37,853 nucleotides of DNA, taken from NCBI GenBank assembly GCA_003209955.1, contig QCOD01000011.1:1-37853 (forward strand). Direction: 5' to 3'. Made by a program: the position numbers and the translations under genes. The stretch comes from OCS116 cluster bacterium AG-430-B22. GTDB lineage: Bacteria; Pseudomonadota; Alphaproteobacteria; MED-G09. Below, in pieces: positions 1 to 7,688 of this stretch. Each line of letters opens with the position of its first letter. Within the stretch, counting starts at the first letter, position 1. The notes under the pieces are model-generated. The model had not been told where the DNA came from, ran no database searches, and saw only the letters and a program-made list of their open reading frames with translations.

Positions 1-801
1 GCTGCAACTCAGTTCTTATTTAAAAGAAATGCTTTTATGACAGAGGTTTCCTCATTCAGTGATAATGATACTAAAAAGTTTTTCAGTAGGATTGCTTTTG
101 AGAATGAAGATGGTTCAGGTTTTAATATTAATGATTTGGAAAAAGAATTTTCTATAGAATTAAAAGAATTTAATATTGAAGGAAGATTTTTCGATGCTGA
201 ACAGCCATGTAAAGCAATTATTGCAGTGAGCAAGGTTGGTCATTGCTTAAATGATCTTCTTCATAGGTGGAAAATTGGATCTCTTCCTATAGATATTAAA
301 GGTGTAATATCTAATCATGAAACTTCTAAAGATATTGTTGAATGGAACAATATTCCCTTTCATTATTTACCAATTTCACCAGATACTAAATCAGAACAAG
401 AGCAATTATTTAAAGAAATATATCAAAATAGTGGTTCAGAATTATTAGTTTTGGCGCGTTACATGCAAATCTTATCTTCAGACTTTCTAAATGAATTGGA
501 TGGTCAGTGCATTAATATTCACCATTCTTTTTTACCGGGGTTTAAAGGCGCAAAACCCTATCATCAAGCACATGAAAGAGGTGTGAAAATAATTGGTGCA
601 ACAGCCCATTATGTTACAGATGATTTAGATGAAGGCCCTATTATTGAGCAAGATATTTTGAGAGTAGATCACGGAGCATCCCCTGAAAGTATGCAAGAGA
701 GTGGATATGATATTGAATCTGCTGTTTTATTGAGGGCTGTAAGACTATATGCTGAAAGAAGAATTCTTCTTAATGGATTAAAGACAGTGGTATTTAGCTA
801 A
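1..801 (+). CDS. purU: Formyltetrahydrofolate deformylase PurU (5'-truncated by window edge)
   Basis: Hydrolyses 10-formyl-tetrahydrofolate to formate and tetrahydrofolate, in cytosolic one-carbon metabolism. The frame is open from base 1, and the residues before the first ATG (AATQFLFKRNAF) align with the N-terminal ACT domain of PurU, so the true start lies outside the window and about 20 residues are missing. The catalytic formyltransferase-like domain shows the Asn-x-His pair in NIHHSFLPGFKGAKPYHQA (near 514-570) and the downstream D-x-L-D-E-G-P-I-I-x-Q block that carries the catalytic Asp. RYMQILS before it is also typical. The 266 residues seen fit a protein of about 285. The next gene starts two bases after the stop. 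Identity is secure; the left end is not the gene start. Confidence 0.95.
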   Translation, partial: AATQFLFKRNAFMTEVSSFSDNDTKKFFSRIAFENEDGSGFNINDLEKEFSIELKEFNIEGRFFDAEQPCKAIIAVSKVGHCLNDLLHRWKIGSLPIDIKGVISNHETSKDIVEWNNIPFHYLPISPDTKSEQEQLFKEIYQNSGSELLVLARYMQILSSDFLNELDGQCINIHHSFLPGFKGAKPYHQAHERGVKIIGATAHYVTDDLDEGPIIEQDILRVDHGASPESMQESGYDIESAVLLRAVRLYAERRILLNGLKTVVFS

Positions 802-803
802 TA

Positions 804-2480
804 ATGAGTAAAGAACCTGAAATAATTTCCCAAAACTCTTCTCAAAGTGTCCTTAAAATGCATGAGCATCAATATGGTCAGACACTTCTTGATTTGACAT
901 TTCTTAATATTGATGAAGGCACAATAGAATTTACTACTCTTGTTCAAGACGGAACAACTTATAGTTATGGAAATGAAGAGCAATACAAAAGATTTTCTGC
1001 AGATAAGGACTCTCTTAGATTACAAGAAGACTCTGTGTTCGTTGGAAGAGATGTCTCTTTTACTTATGTTCCAGATGACGGAGATCCTTTTACAACCAAT
1101 GCCTATATAACATCCTTTTCCTTTATATATAAATCTAATGGGACAGAAAAAGAACATACTGTAATAATTGATGAAATTATAGACGATATCGACCGATCTG
1201 GTTCATTTGCTGAGAATAAATATACTATCGACATCTATGGAAAAGAAATAAGTAAATTAAGTGATGAAACAAAAACTCTTATTTTAGATAACACTGAGTA
1301 TGTTATTAAAGATTTATCCACCAAAATGTCCTGGAAAGGCACAATGGATTTTGGAATTAATGTAAATACAGATTCCAATAAACCTACAGGAGTTGTTAGT
1401 GCTATTGCATTTAATATGGCAACAAATTCATCTGGAGAAAGAGTTCATTCAGCAACGCATGAACAAGAAACTGGAGAAGATTTAAATGGTATAACAGTCG
1501 ATTTGGGTATGAATATTTCCCTGCAAGACAGTTATGATCCTGAAATTGGGCAATTAACGGTTTATAGCGCTAATCTATGGTTTGATCCAAATCCAAATCC
1601 TAATTCTTTTTCCAATAAACCTAGTAATGATGGATCGACTGATTCACCCATTGATTATTTTGATTTTATTTCTATTGTCTATCATGAAGTTTTTCATTCT
1701 ATGGGGATTGCTTATGATCCAAACAATTCAAACAATTCAAATAGATATTCAGATAATGTTTTACCCGCTGACTCGGAAGGAAATATTTATTACTCGTCCG
1801 ATAGAGCTAATGCAATTCTAGAGGGCGGCATTCTTCTTGATGATGAATTATTAGATCATTGGGATTTAGGACCACCTGTTAATGGCAAGGTAGTGACAAT
1901 TATGAATAGTGCTGGTTATTATGATTTTAGCTGGAGAGAACCAGCTGATATTGATTGGGCTGTAATTCAAGATATTGGTTGGATAAAGAAAAATGAGGGA
2001 ATTTTATCGAAGACTATCGATCCTAATAAAAATACTTTAGAGGCATTCTCTGAGTCATCAAAGGCAGGTACTTTAAATTTTTCTTCGGGTAATAATATTA
2101 TTGTTGCTGATGGTCAGGCTAAAACATTAAGAGGTTTGGATGGAGATGATACCTATTTCATTTCTAATCTTCTTTCTAAAGACAGTTCTATAGAAATAAT
2201 TGATACAAGCGGTATAAATACTATTCAAATTGCTGCAAATACTAAAGTTATTAAAACATTATGGACACAAGATGCTGCTCGCCTGACTTTTGAGGATGAT
2301 AGAGTAATAACAATTAATGGCGCAGATAAGTTCACCTTTAATTTGGGTGGAAATATTACTAATGGAGAAGAAGGTTTAGATGTAACTTTTTCAGAATTTG
2401 CATTTTATTTTGGTATTAATGACATCACCAGTATATCTGGCGCAGAGACTAGCGTTGTTACAGATTTGTATATTGTATAA
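804..2480 (+). CDS. Predicted secreted zinc-metalloprotease-like protein with RTX-type C-terminus
   Basis: A protein of 558 residues with no N-terminal signal peptide. Residues 294-301 read HEVFHSMG, matching HExxHxxG of metzincin-type peptidases. The expected third zinc ligand three residues after the Gly is Tyr304, with Asp305 next to it, so zinc binding is not certain. IMN at 366-368 resembles a Met-turn and is followed by a D-x-A-x-x-D-I-G-W block usual near the end of such catalytic domains. A C-terminal part after residue 410 has one RTX-like nonapeptide (GLDGDDTYF, 444-452), then a beta-rich segment with INGADKFTFN and a final FAFYFGI. I recognise this as the kind of tail found on alphaproteobacterial type I secretion substrates, which lack Sec signals. 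Residues 1-250 match nothing I recognise. There are two Asn-rich stretches, DPNPNPN and DPNNSNNSN. No T1SS transporter is in view. Its position two bases after purU suggests co-transcription, which is functionally odd. Confidence 0.75.
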   Translation: MSKEPEIISQNSSQSVLKMHEHQYGQTLLDLTFLNIDEGTIEFTTLVQDGTTYSYGNEEQYKRFSADKDSLRLQEDSVFVGRDVSFTYVPDDGDPFTTNAYITSFSFIYKSNGTEKEHTVIIDEIIDDIDRSGSFAENKYTIDIYGKEISKLSDETKTLILDNTEYVIKDLSTKMSWKGTMDFGINVNTDSNKPTGVVSAIAFNMATNSSGERVHSATHEQETGEDLNGITVDLGMNISLQDSYDPEIGQLTVYSANLWFDPNPNPNSFSNKPSNDGSTDSPIDYFDFISIVYHEVFHSMGIAYDPNNSNNSNRYSDNVLPADSEGNIYYSSDRANAILEGGILLDDELLDHWDLGPPVNGKVVTIMNSAGYYDFSWREPADIDWAVIQDIGWIKKNEGILSKTIDPNKNTLEAFSESSKAGTLNFSSGNNIIVADGQAKTLRGLDGDDTYFISNLLSKDSSIEIIDTSGINTIQIAANTKVIKTLWTQDAARLTFEDDRVITINGADKFTFNLGGNITNGEEGLDVTFSEFAFYFGINDITSISGAETSVVTDLYIV

Positions 2481-2483
2481 AGA

Positions 2484-2512
2484 TTATTTACTTTTTTTTA
2501 TAATAGTATAAT
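2484..2512 (+). promoter_or_regulatory. Possible promoter for the flavin monooxygenase gene
   Basis: The 64-bp gap before the gene contains two TATAAT hexamers (2499-2504 and 2507-2512). A weak -35-like TTATTT lies at 2484-2489, 17 bases before the second hexamer. Such hexamers occur by chance in AT-rich DNA, so only the position directly upstream of a gene preceded by an unrelated one supports this. Confidence 0.35.
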
Positions 2513-2544
2513 TTCAAATACATTCATAATTTAAGAGGTTAATG

Positions 2545-3774
2545 ATGGATAAACAAGTTCAAGAAGTATATGCAAATGATGATGTTAGAAATATTCCACT
2601 TTTAGACAGAGTTAATGAACTCAAAGAAGATATTTTAGCGGGTGGAGATGAAGCTCAAAATCTTAGAAGATTACCTGATGAAACGGTTAAAACCCTTGTA
2701 GATAAAGGATTATTTCGATTTGCTCTTCCAAAAGAATTAGGTGGAGATGACGCAACTATTTGTGAGACTATTGAAGTATTAGAAGCTGTTGCAGCAATAG
2801 ATGGATCTGTTGCTTGGAATGTTATGATTGGTTCAGAAATTAACGCAATGGTTGCAGGTGGTATGGATCCAGAACTTGCAAAAGAAGTTTATCTTGAAAA
2901 TCCCGGTGTAATTATGTGTGGCGGTGGCGGTCCAGGAAGTACTCCACCAAAAGCTGTTAAGCAAGACGATGGAAGTTATAGAATTTGGGGCGAAACTACC
3001 TTTCAAAGTGGATGTCATCAGGCTGAATGGTGTTTAATGGCTGCGCCAATTTATGAAAATGATGAACCAGTTTTAGATGAAAATGGAATACCTAATGTTC
3101 GTTTATGGTTTCTAAATAAAAGTGAATGGACGATAAGAGATACTTGGGATGTTGCTGGTATGAGAGGTTCAGGAAGTCACAATGTAGTAGCAGAGGGTGC
3201 TCTTGTGCCTGAGAGATTTGTTCCTGTGCAACTTTTAACAATGCCTGCACATTATCCGAATCCTGTTTACAGAGTTCCTACTGCTTTAAGGTTGGCCTAT
3301 AATAAAGCAGCTGTTGCAATAGGAGTTGCAAGGGGTGCAATTGATACTTTTGTTGATTTAGCTCAGAATAAAATTCCAATGCTCTCTGTAACAACAACTC
3401 GCGAGAAACCAATCGCACAATATCGTATTGGTGAAGCTGAAGCTAAATTAAGAGCTGCAAGAGCTTTTCTAATGGAGTCTATGCGAGCCGTTGAAGACGA
3501 ACTTGAAACAGGTCTAGAAAAACCTTCACCATCTGTAACTCATATAGGAAGACTTGCATGTACATATGCTGCAAATGCATCAATGGAAGTTACTGATGCT
3601 ATTCATATAACTGCTGGAACTAGTGGTATGCGTATGCACAGTCCTTTAGAAAGAAAATTAAGAGACTCGCATGCATGTGCTACACATCGTTGGGTTGCAC
3701 ATCCTTTATATGAAGATCTCGGTAAGATTTTCTTAGGTGTTGAAGCTTCTCCTGAATTTACTGGTGAAGACTAA
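2545..3774 (+). CDS. Acyl-CoA-dehydrogenase-fold flavin-dependent monooxygenase
   Basis: A 409-residue protein of the acyl-CoA dehydrogenase superfamily, of the branch that includes two-component (group D) flavin monooxygenases such as HsaA, DszC and the HpaH-type hydroxylase. Visible features are the N-terminal helical domain (LRRLPDETVKTLVDKGLFRFALPKELGG), the beta-domain GGGGPGSTPPKAV and WGETTFQSGCHQAEWCLMAA, the DTWDVAGMRGSGSHNV block that packs on flavin, and the C-terminal bundle with TAGTSGM and LRDSHACATHRW. The Arg-Asp-x-x-x-x-x-x-H end is typical of the monooxygenase branch and lacks the acyl-CoA dehydrogenase catalytic Glu context. Substrate is unknown. No obvious reductase is adjacent unless the PNPOx-fold protein at 3791-4345 plays that part. 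Two ATGs stand in tandem; AAGAGG at 2533-2538 is six bases from the second and three from the first, so I start at the second. Confidence 0.8.
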   Translation: MDKQVQEVYANDDVRNIPLLDRVNELKEDILAGGDEAQNLRRLPDETVKTLVDKGLFRFALPKELGGDDATICETIEVLEAVAAIDGSVAWNVMIGSEINAMVAGGMDPELAKEVYLENPGVIMCGGGGPGSTPPKAVKQDDGSYRIWGETTFQSGCHQAEWCLMAAPIYENDEPVLDENGIPNVRLWFLNKSEWTIRDTWDVAGMRGSGSHNVVAEGALVPERFVPVQLLTMPAHYPNPVYRVPTALRLAYNKAAVAIGVARGAIDTFVDLAQNKIPMLSVTTTREKPIAQYRIGEAEAKLRAARAFLMESMRAVEDELETGLEKPSPSVTHIGRLACTYAANASMEVTDAIHITAGTSGMRMHSPLERKLRDSHACATHRWVAHPLYEDLGKIFLGVEASPEFTGED

Positions 3775-3790
3775 AAGCTAAATAACTAAC

Positions 3791-4345
3791 TTATTTACCT
3801 ATATTTTTTTCGATTATGTTGGTCTTTAAGCCATCTAGTGATTTTGTATTGCTTGATTCCCAATATGCTCTAATACCTTTTTCTCCTGCAACCTTATTTG
3901 ATTTATCTAAGATATCTCTTTCTTTTTTAAATTCATATTCAGGAACAGCCCATCCGCAAGATGTTTGAACTAGCTCTATAGAGAGATCAAATATTTGTCT
4001 TGATCCTTCAGAGTAAGGAAATAAATTAATAAATTCTCTCCATTCTTGATCTAAGTGATGAATAACTTTTGCTTGCCCATAAATTCTAAGAATTAGTGGT
4101 TTACCTTCAAAAGCATTCATCATGAGTGTCATTCTTGGGTTTTCTTGAACATGTGCTGCTGTTTCATTACCGCTACCAGTTAGATTCATCCATAAAATTC
4201 TATCGCTTTCAATAACTCTCAAGCTATCTAATCCTTTAGGCGAAAGATTTATAGTGCCTTCTGCAACTCCAGTAGCAACAAAAAATACTTTCTGATCTTT
4301 AATAAAATCTATGTGTTCTTCAGTTAATTTATCAAATAATTCCAT
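3791..4345 (-). CDS. Pyridoxamine-5'-phosphate-oxidase-fold flavoprotein
   Basis: A 184-residue protein of the split-barrel PNPOx-like family. The core reads VFFVATGVAEGTINLSPKG, then ILWMNLTGSGNETAAHVQENPRMTLMMNAFEGKPLILRIYGQAKV, the barrel that binds FMN (or F420/haem in relatives). The tail after residue 115 carries SIELVQTSCGWAVPEYEF, also seen in the subgroup of 'PNPOx-related FMN-binding' proteins. It is not PdxH itself: the PdxH C-terminal signature is absent and it is shorter than PdxH. It is the last gene of a minus-strand run, five bases after the amidase. It could supply reduced flavin to the convergent monooxygenase gene whose stop lies 16 bases away, but nothing in the sequence proves this. 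Confidence 0.8.
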   Translation of the reverse strand: MELFDKLTEEHIDFIKDQKVFFVATGVAEGTINLSPKGLDSLRVIESDRILWMNLTGSGNETAAHVQENPRMTLMMNAFEGKPLILRIYGQAKVIHHLDQEWREFINLFPYSEGSRQIFDLSIELVQTSCGWAVPEYEFKKERDILDKSNKVAGEKGIRAYWESSNTKSLDGLKTNIIEKNIGK

Positions 4346-4350
4346 AAATT

Positions 4351-5832
4351 TTAATCCGGATAAGTATTAGGAGCTTGAAATTTATAACCTTCTTGCTCCA
4401 GTAATTTTGCAAGCCCAATAGTTTTAAGATCTCCATATTGAGGACCTATTATTTGAATTCCAATTGGTAGTCCTTTTTCACTTAAGCCAGTTGGAATAAT
4501 CGTTGAGGGAAGGTAACTTGCTATAGCTAAACCGGCCCAGAAAATTTGTTCAAAATATGGTCTTTCATCATTATCTACCATTACTGTTCTATCACCGAAG
4601 GCACCATGATCATGTTCTATGGCATCTGTAGCCATTATAGGCGCAATAATTGCATCATATTCTTTGAAAAACTCATGCCAAGCCCATCTCAAATGCGTCC
4701 TTTTTTCATTGGCAATATTATAATCGCGAAGAGAAGAAAGCTGTTTTTTTAATGTATAGGCAGATTGACTATCATGGGTTGGATCTAATGTTGTTGATTT
4801 ATTATTGTCAGAAGAGTCTAACTCTTCAAATTTATCTAGTAATTTTTGATAATCTTCTTCTGAGCTTCTTGAGGCCATAGTAGGGTGAAGAAGTGATGCA
4901 TAAGTATCCATAGATTCTACAATATCAAAATCAGGTTTGGCTTCAAAATCTACGATACCTTTATTAGATGTTATTGTTTCTGCTACATTAGTTACACGAT
5001 TTTGAGTTTCTTGATTTACAGGAGCAAAATCTTCATTAACCCACGCTGCAATTTTATATTCTTTTAAAGATGTTTTATTAGGTTTCTCTAAATCCATTTT
5101 TAAGCCAGCTCCATCAATTTCATCTGGACCACCCATAACTAGAACGCCTGTTTCAAGATCTTGAGCGCTTCTACCCAAGGGGCCAATAACAGTTAAATCA
5201 GATTGAGCTAAAACATTTGGTGCCGCATGCCCTCTTGGTGGTAAGAGACCCCATGTTGGTTTATGGCCAAAGACTCCACAAAAATGTGCAGGATTTCTTA
5301 TTGATCCTCCAATATCAGAACCCGTCTCATAACCCGTCATTCCTGATGCTAATGCAGCCGCAGATCCACCAGATGATCCTCCAGGGCTTCTAGTTAAATC
5401 CCAAGGGTTATTTGTAGTACCATAAATTTCATTATAACTTTGAAAATCTGCGAGATTGTAAGGAACATTTGTTTTTCCAAAAATAACTGCACCCGCATTT
5501 TTTAGTCTTTCTACAGATAGAGCATCTTTGCTTGCAACATTATCTTTTAAGGCTGGATTACCTCTTGATGTAACTGTTCCAGCAAGATCATAAGAATCTT
5601 TAATTGTCATTGGAACGCCATGTAATGGACCTAAAGTATTACCCTTACTTAGTTCTTCATCAGCTTTTAAAGCTGCTTTCTTAGCTTTCTCATAATCTTT
5701 GACAATAATAGCATTAATATCTGAATTATATTTTTCAACTCGTGAAATATAATAATCCAATAACTCAACACAGCTTATTTCTTTATCTTTAATTAGCTTT
5801 GCTAGCTGATCTGCTGATTTATACGCTATCAT
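4351..5832 (-). CDS. Amidase of the amidase-signature family
   Basis: Hydrolyses an amide bond by the Ser-cisSer-Lys mechanism. All three catalytic positions are visible: Lys78 in GVPMTIKDS, the cis-Ser in PGGSSGGSAAA (about 153) and the nucleophile Ser177 in GSDIGGSIR. The 493-residue length and the C-terminal GLPIGIQIIGP segment are normal for the family. The family is broad (GatA, acetamidases, cyclic-dimer hydrolases). It is unlikely to be GatA because no gatC or gatB is next to it and the neighbours are metabolic. A TTG precedes the chosen ATG, but GGAG sits six bases from the ATG and only three from the TTG, so the ATG at 5832 is preferred. It lies in the run aceB - aceA - RraA-like - amidase - PNPOx, after a 59-base gap. 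Confidence 0.9.
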   Translation of the reverse strand: MIAYKSADQLAKLIKDKEISCVELLDYYISRVEKYNSDINAIIVKDYEKAKKAALKADEELSKGNTLGPLHGVPMTIKDSYDLAGTVTSRGNPALKDNVASKDALSVERLKNAGAVIFGKTNVPYNLADFQSYNEIYGTTNNPWDLTRSPGGSSGGSAAALASGMTGYETGSDIGGSIRNPAHFCGVFGHKPTWGLLPPRGHAAPNVLAQSDLTVIGPLGRSAQDLETGVLVMGGPDEIDGAGLKMDLEKPNKTSLKEYKIAAWVNEDFAPVNQETQNRVTNVAETITSNKGIVDFEAKPDFDIVESMDTYASLLHPTMASRSSEEDYQKLLDKFEELDSSDNNKSTTLDPTHDSQSAYTLKKQLSSLRDYNIANEKRTHLRWAWHEFFKEYDAIIAPIMATDAIEHDHGAFGDRTVMVDNDERPYFEQIFWAGLAIASYLPSTIIPTGLSEKGLPIGIQIIGPQYGDLKTIGLAKLLEQEGYKFQAPNTYPD

Positions 5833-5891
5833 CAAACTCTCCAGTATTTACTATAGTGAAAATAGCAAGCATCAGAAAGTAAATATTATGA

Positions 5892-6371
5892 TTAAATTTG
5901 AAGGTCTTCTTTAGATATAATTATTCCGTCTTCATCGGCATATATATAATCACCTTCAGATATATCCGTATCAGCGAAATTGAGATCAACACCGAATTCA
6001 CCACCATCATTTTTATTTGATTTTTTTGGATTTGAATTCAGGGCTTTTACACCAATTTTTTCTTCTTTAATTTCAAGTTGATCTCTAATGCAGCCGTTTA
6101 CAATTATTCCTGACCAGTTATTCTGACTAGCTAATGCTGCTAGGTTTCCACCCAGTAAAGCACAATTAAGAGATGCTTGACCATCAATAACCAGAACATC
6201 GCCATTGCCTTCAGATTCTAATGCTGATCTAACTTTAGTGTTATCATCTAAGGTTTTAATGGTCTTTACTTTGCCACTAAAAGACTTAACACCACCATAA
6301 TCTCTAAAAAGAGGTTTTAGAATTCTTATTGAGTCAGAATATTTATCACTTATATCAGCTGTTGGTAGCAT
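5892..6371 (-). CDS. RraA / HMG-CHA aldolase family protein
   Basis: A 159-residue protein very close in layout to RraA: TADISDKYSD start, LKPLFRDYGGVKSFSGKV, VLVIDGQASLNCALLGGNLAALA, then GIIVNGCIRDQLEI and the ending GDYIYADEDGIIIS. E. coli RraA binds and inhibits RNase E. Many relatives are instead Mg-dependent class II aldolases that cleave 4-hydroxy-4-methyl-2-oxoglutarate or similar 2-oxo acids and decarboxylate oxaloacetate. The Arg-Asp pair in CIRD, which those enzymes use, is present here, so an aldolase or decarboxylase role is possible. It sits nine bases after aceA in the glyoxylate-shunt operon, which favours a role in 2-oxo acid metabolism over RNase regulation. No Shine-Dalgarno is visible before its ATG, so it may be translated by coupling to aceA. 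Confidence 0.85.
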   Translation of the reverse strand: MLPTADISDKYSDSIRILKPLFRDYGGVKSFSGKVKTIKTLDDNTKVRSALESEGNGDVLVIDGQASLNCALLGGNLAALASQNNWSGIIVNGCIRDQLEIKEEKIGVKALNSNPKKSNKNDGGEFGVDLNFADTDISEGDYIYADEDGIIISKEDLQI

Positions 6372-6380
6372 AAATGCTAA

Positions 6381-7667
6381 TTATTCAGCTGCATCAAACT
6401 GATCTGCTTCTGTTGAGTCACCTAGTGCAGTTGTTGAAGACTCACCACCTGCTGAAGCTTCCGAAACTAGGTCAAAATAACCTGTACCAACTTCTCTTTG
6501 ATGCCTTGTAGCTGTGTAACCATCTTTTTCTGCAGCAAATTCAGCTTGTTGAAGTTCACTATAAGCACCCATACCTCTATCTCTAAAGTCAGAGGCCAAT
6601 TGGAACATTCCATAGTTAAGTTGATGAAAACCAGCTAATGTCACAAATTGATATTTGAAACCCATTTTACCAATTTCTTCTCTAAATTTAGCTATCGTTC
6701 CAAGATCTAAATTCGCATTCCAATTGAAACTAGGTGAACAATTATAAGCTAACATTTGATCAGGGAATTCTTTTTTTACTGCATCAGAAAATGCTTTTGC
6801 TACTTCGAGGCTAGGTATTGATGTTTCCATCCATATTAAATCTGCATAAGGTGCGTAAGCAATAGCCCTCTTAACACAGTTATCAAATCCACTGTCATCT
6901 TTTAATCTATAAAAACCTTCAGGAGTTCTGTCATCATAATCTATAAATTCATGATCTCTTTCATCAGCGTCTGAAGTAATAAGTTTAGCGCTCTCTGCAT
7001 CTGTTCTTGCAACAATTAATGTTGGAACTCCACATACATCAGCAGCTAATCTTGCTGCATTTAAATTTCTCACATGTTGTTTTGTTGGAATTAAAACTTT
7101 ACCTCCCATGTGACCACATTTTTTCTCAGATGCGAGCTGGTCTTCATAGTGAACACCTGATGCGCCAGCTTCAATATATGCTCTCATAATTTCGAAACAG
7201 TTTAATGGACCTCCAAAACCAGCCTCAGCGTCTGCCACAATTGGAGCAAACCATTCTCTTTGGGCACCGCCTTCAGAATGTTCAATTTGATCGGCTCTTT
7301 GCAAAGTTCTATTGATTTTTCTTGCTAATTCTGGACCAGAGTTAGCAGGATATAAGCTTTGGTCAGGATAAGTAGAACCAGCTGTGTTATTATCTGCAGC
7401 TACCTGCCATCCAGACAGATATATGGCCTTAAGACCTGCTTTAACCATCTGCATTGCCTGGTTACCTGAAAGTGCACCTAAAGAAGAAACCTGGTCCTCT
7501 GAATGAAGTAAATCCCATAATCTGTTTGCACCTCTTGTAGCTAGAGTATATTCGATAGGAAAGGAACCCCTTAATTGTTTAACATCATCTATTGAATAAG
7601 GTCTTTCAATACCATCATAACGACCTTTTGGTGCTGATGGGACTAAATCATAGAAACTTTTTGTCAT
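6381..7667 (-). CDS. aceA: Isocitrate lyase
   Basis: Cleaves isocitrate to glyoxylate and succinate, the first step of the glyoxylate shunt. The catalytic loop [13 protein letters not shown] is intact, as are [16 protein letters not shown] and [10 protein letters not shown]. The length (428 residues) matches the short proteobacterial enzyme, and the family ending (TALxxSTE-x-QF) is followed by a four-residue extra tail, DAAE. The frame is open up to a TTG five codons earlier, but that stretch contains the ribosome-binding site GAAAGGA seven bases before the ATG at 7667, so the ATG is the start. It lies 21 bases downstream of aceB and is surely co-transcribed. Confidence 0.97.
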   Translation of the reverse strand: MTKSFYDLVPSAPKGRYDGIERPYSIDDVKQLRGSFPIEYTLATRGANRLWDLLHSEDQVSSLGALSGNQAMQMVKAGLKAIYLSGWQVAADNNTAGSTYPDQSLYPANSGPELARKINRTLQRADQIEHSEGGAQREWFAPIVADAEAGFGGPLNCFEIMRAYIEAGASGVHYEDQLASEKKCGHMGGKVLIPTKQHVRNLNAARLAADVCGVPTLIVARTDAESAKLITSDADERDHEFIDYDDRTPEGFYRLKDDSGFDNCVKRAIAYAPYADLIWMETSIPSLEVAKAFSDAVKKEFPDQMLAYNCSPSFNWNANLDLGTIAKFREEIGKMGFKYQFVTLAGFHQLNYGMFQLASDFRDRGMGAYSELQQAEFAAEKDGYTATRHQREVGTGYFDLVSEASAGGESSTTALGDSTEADQFDAAE

Positions 7668-7688
7668 ATTTTTTCCTTTCAAAAAATG

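Noticed and set aside
1582-1821. 79-residue frame inside the metalloprotease gene
   Set aside because: Low-complexity Ile/Leu-rich shadow of the Asn-rich repeats in another frame, without ribosome-binding site or family resemblance.
7668-7682. TTG start five codons upstream for isocitrate lyase (MKGKNM...)
   Set aside because: That stretch contains the Shine-Dalgarno GAAAGGA of the ATG at 7667 and matches no family N-terminus.
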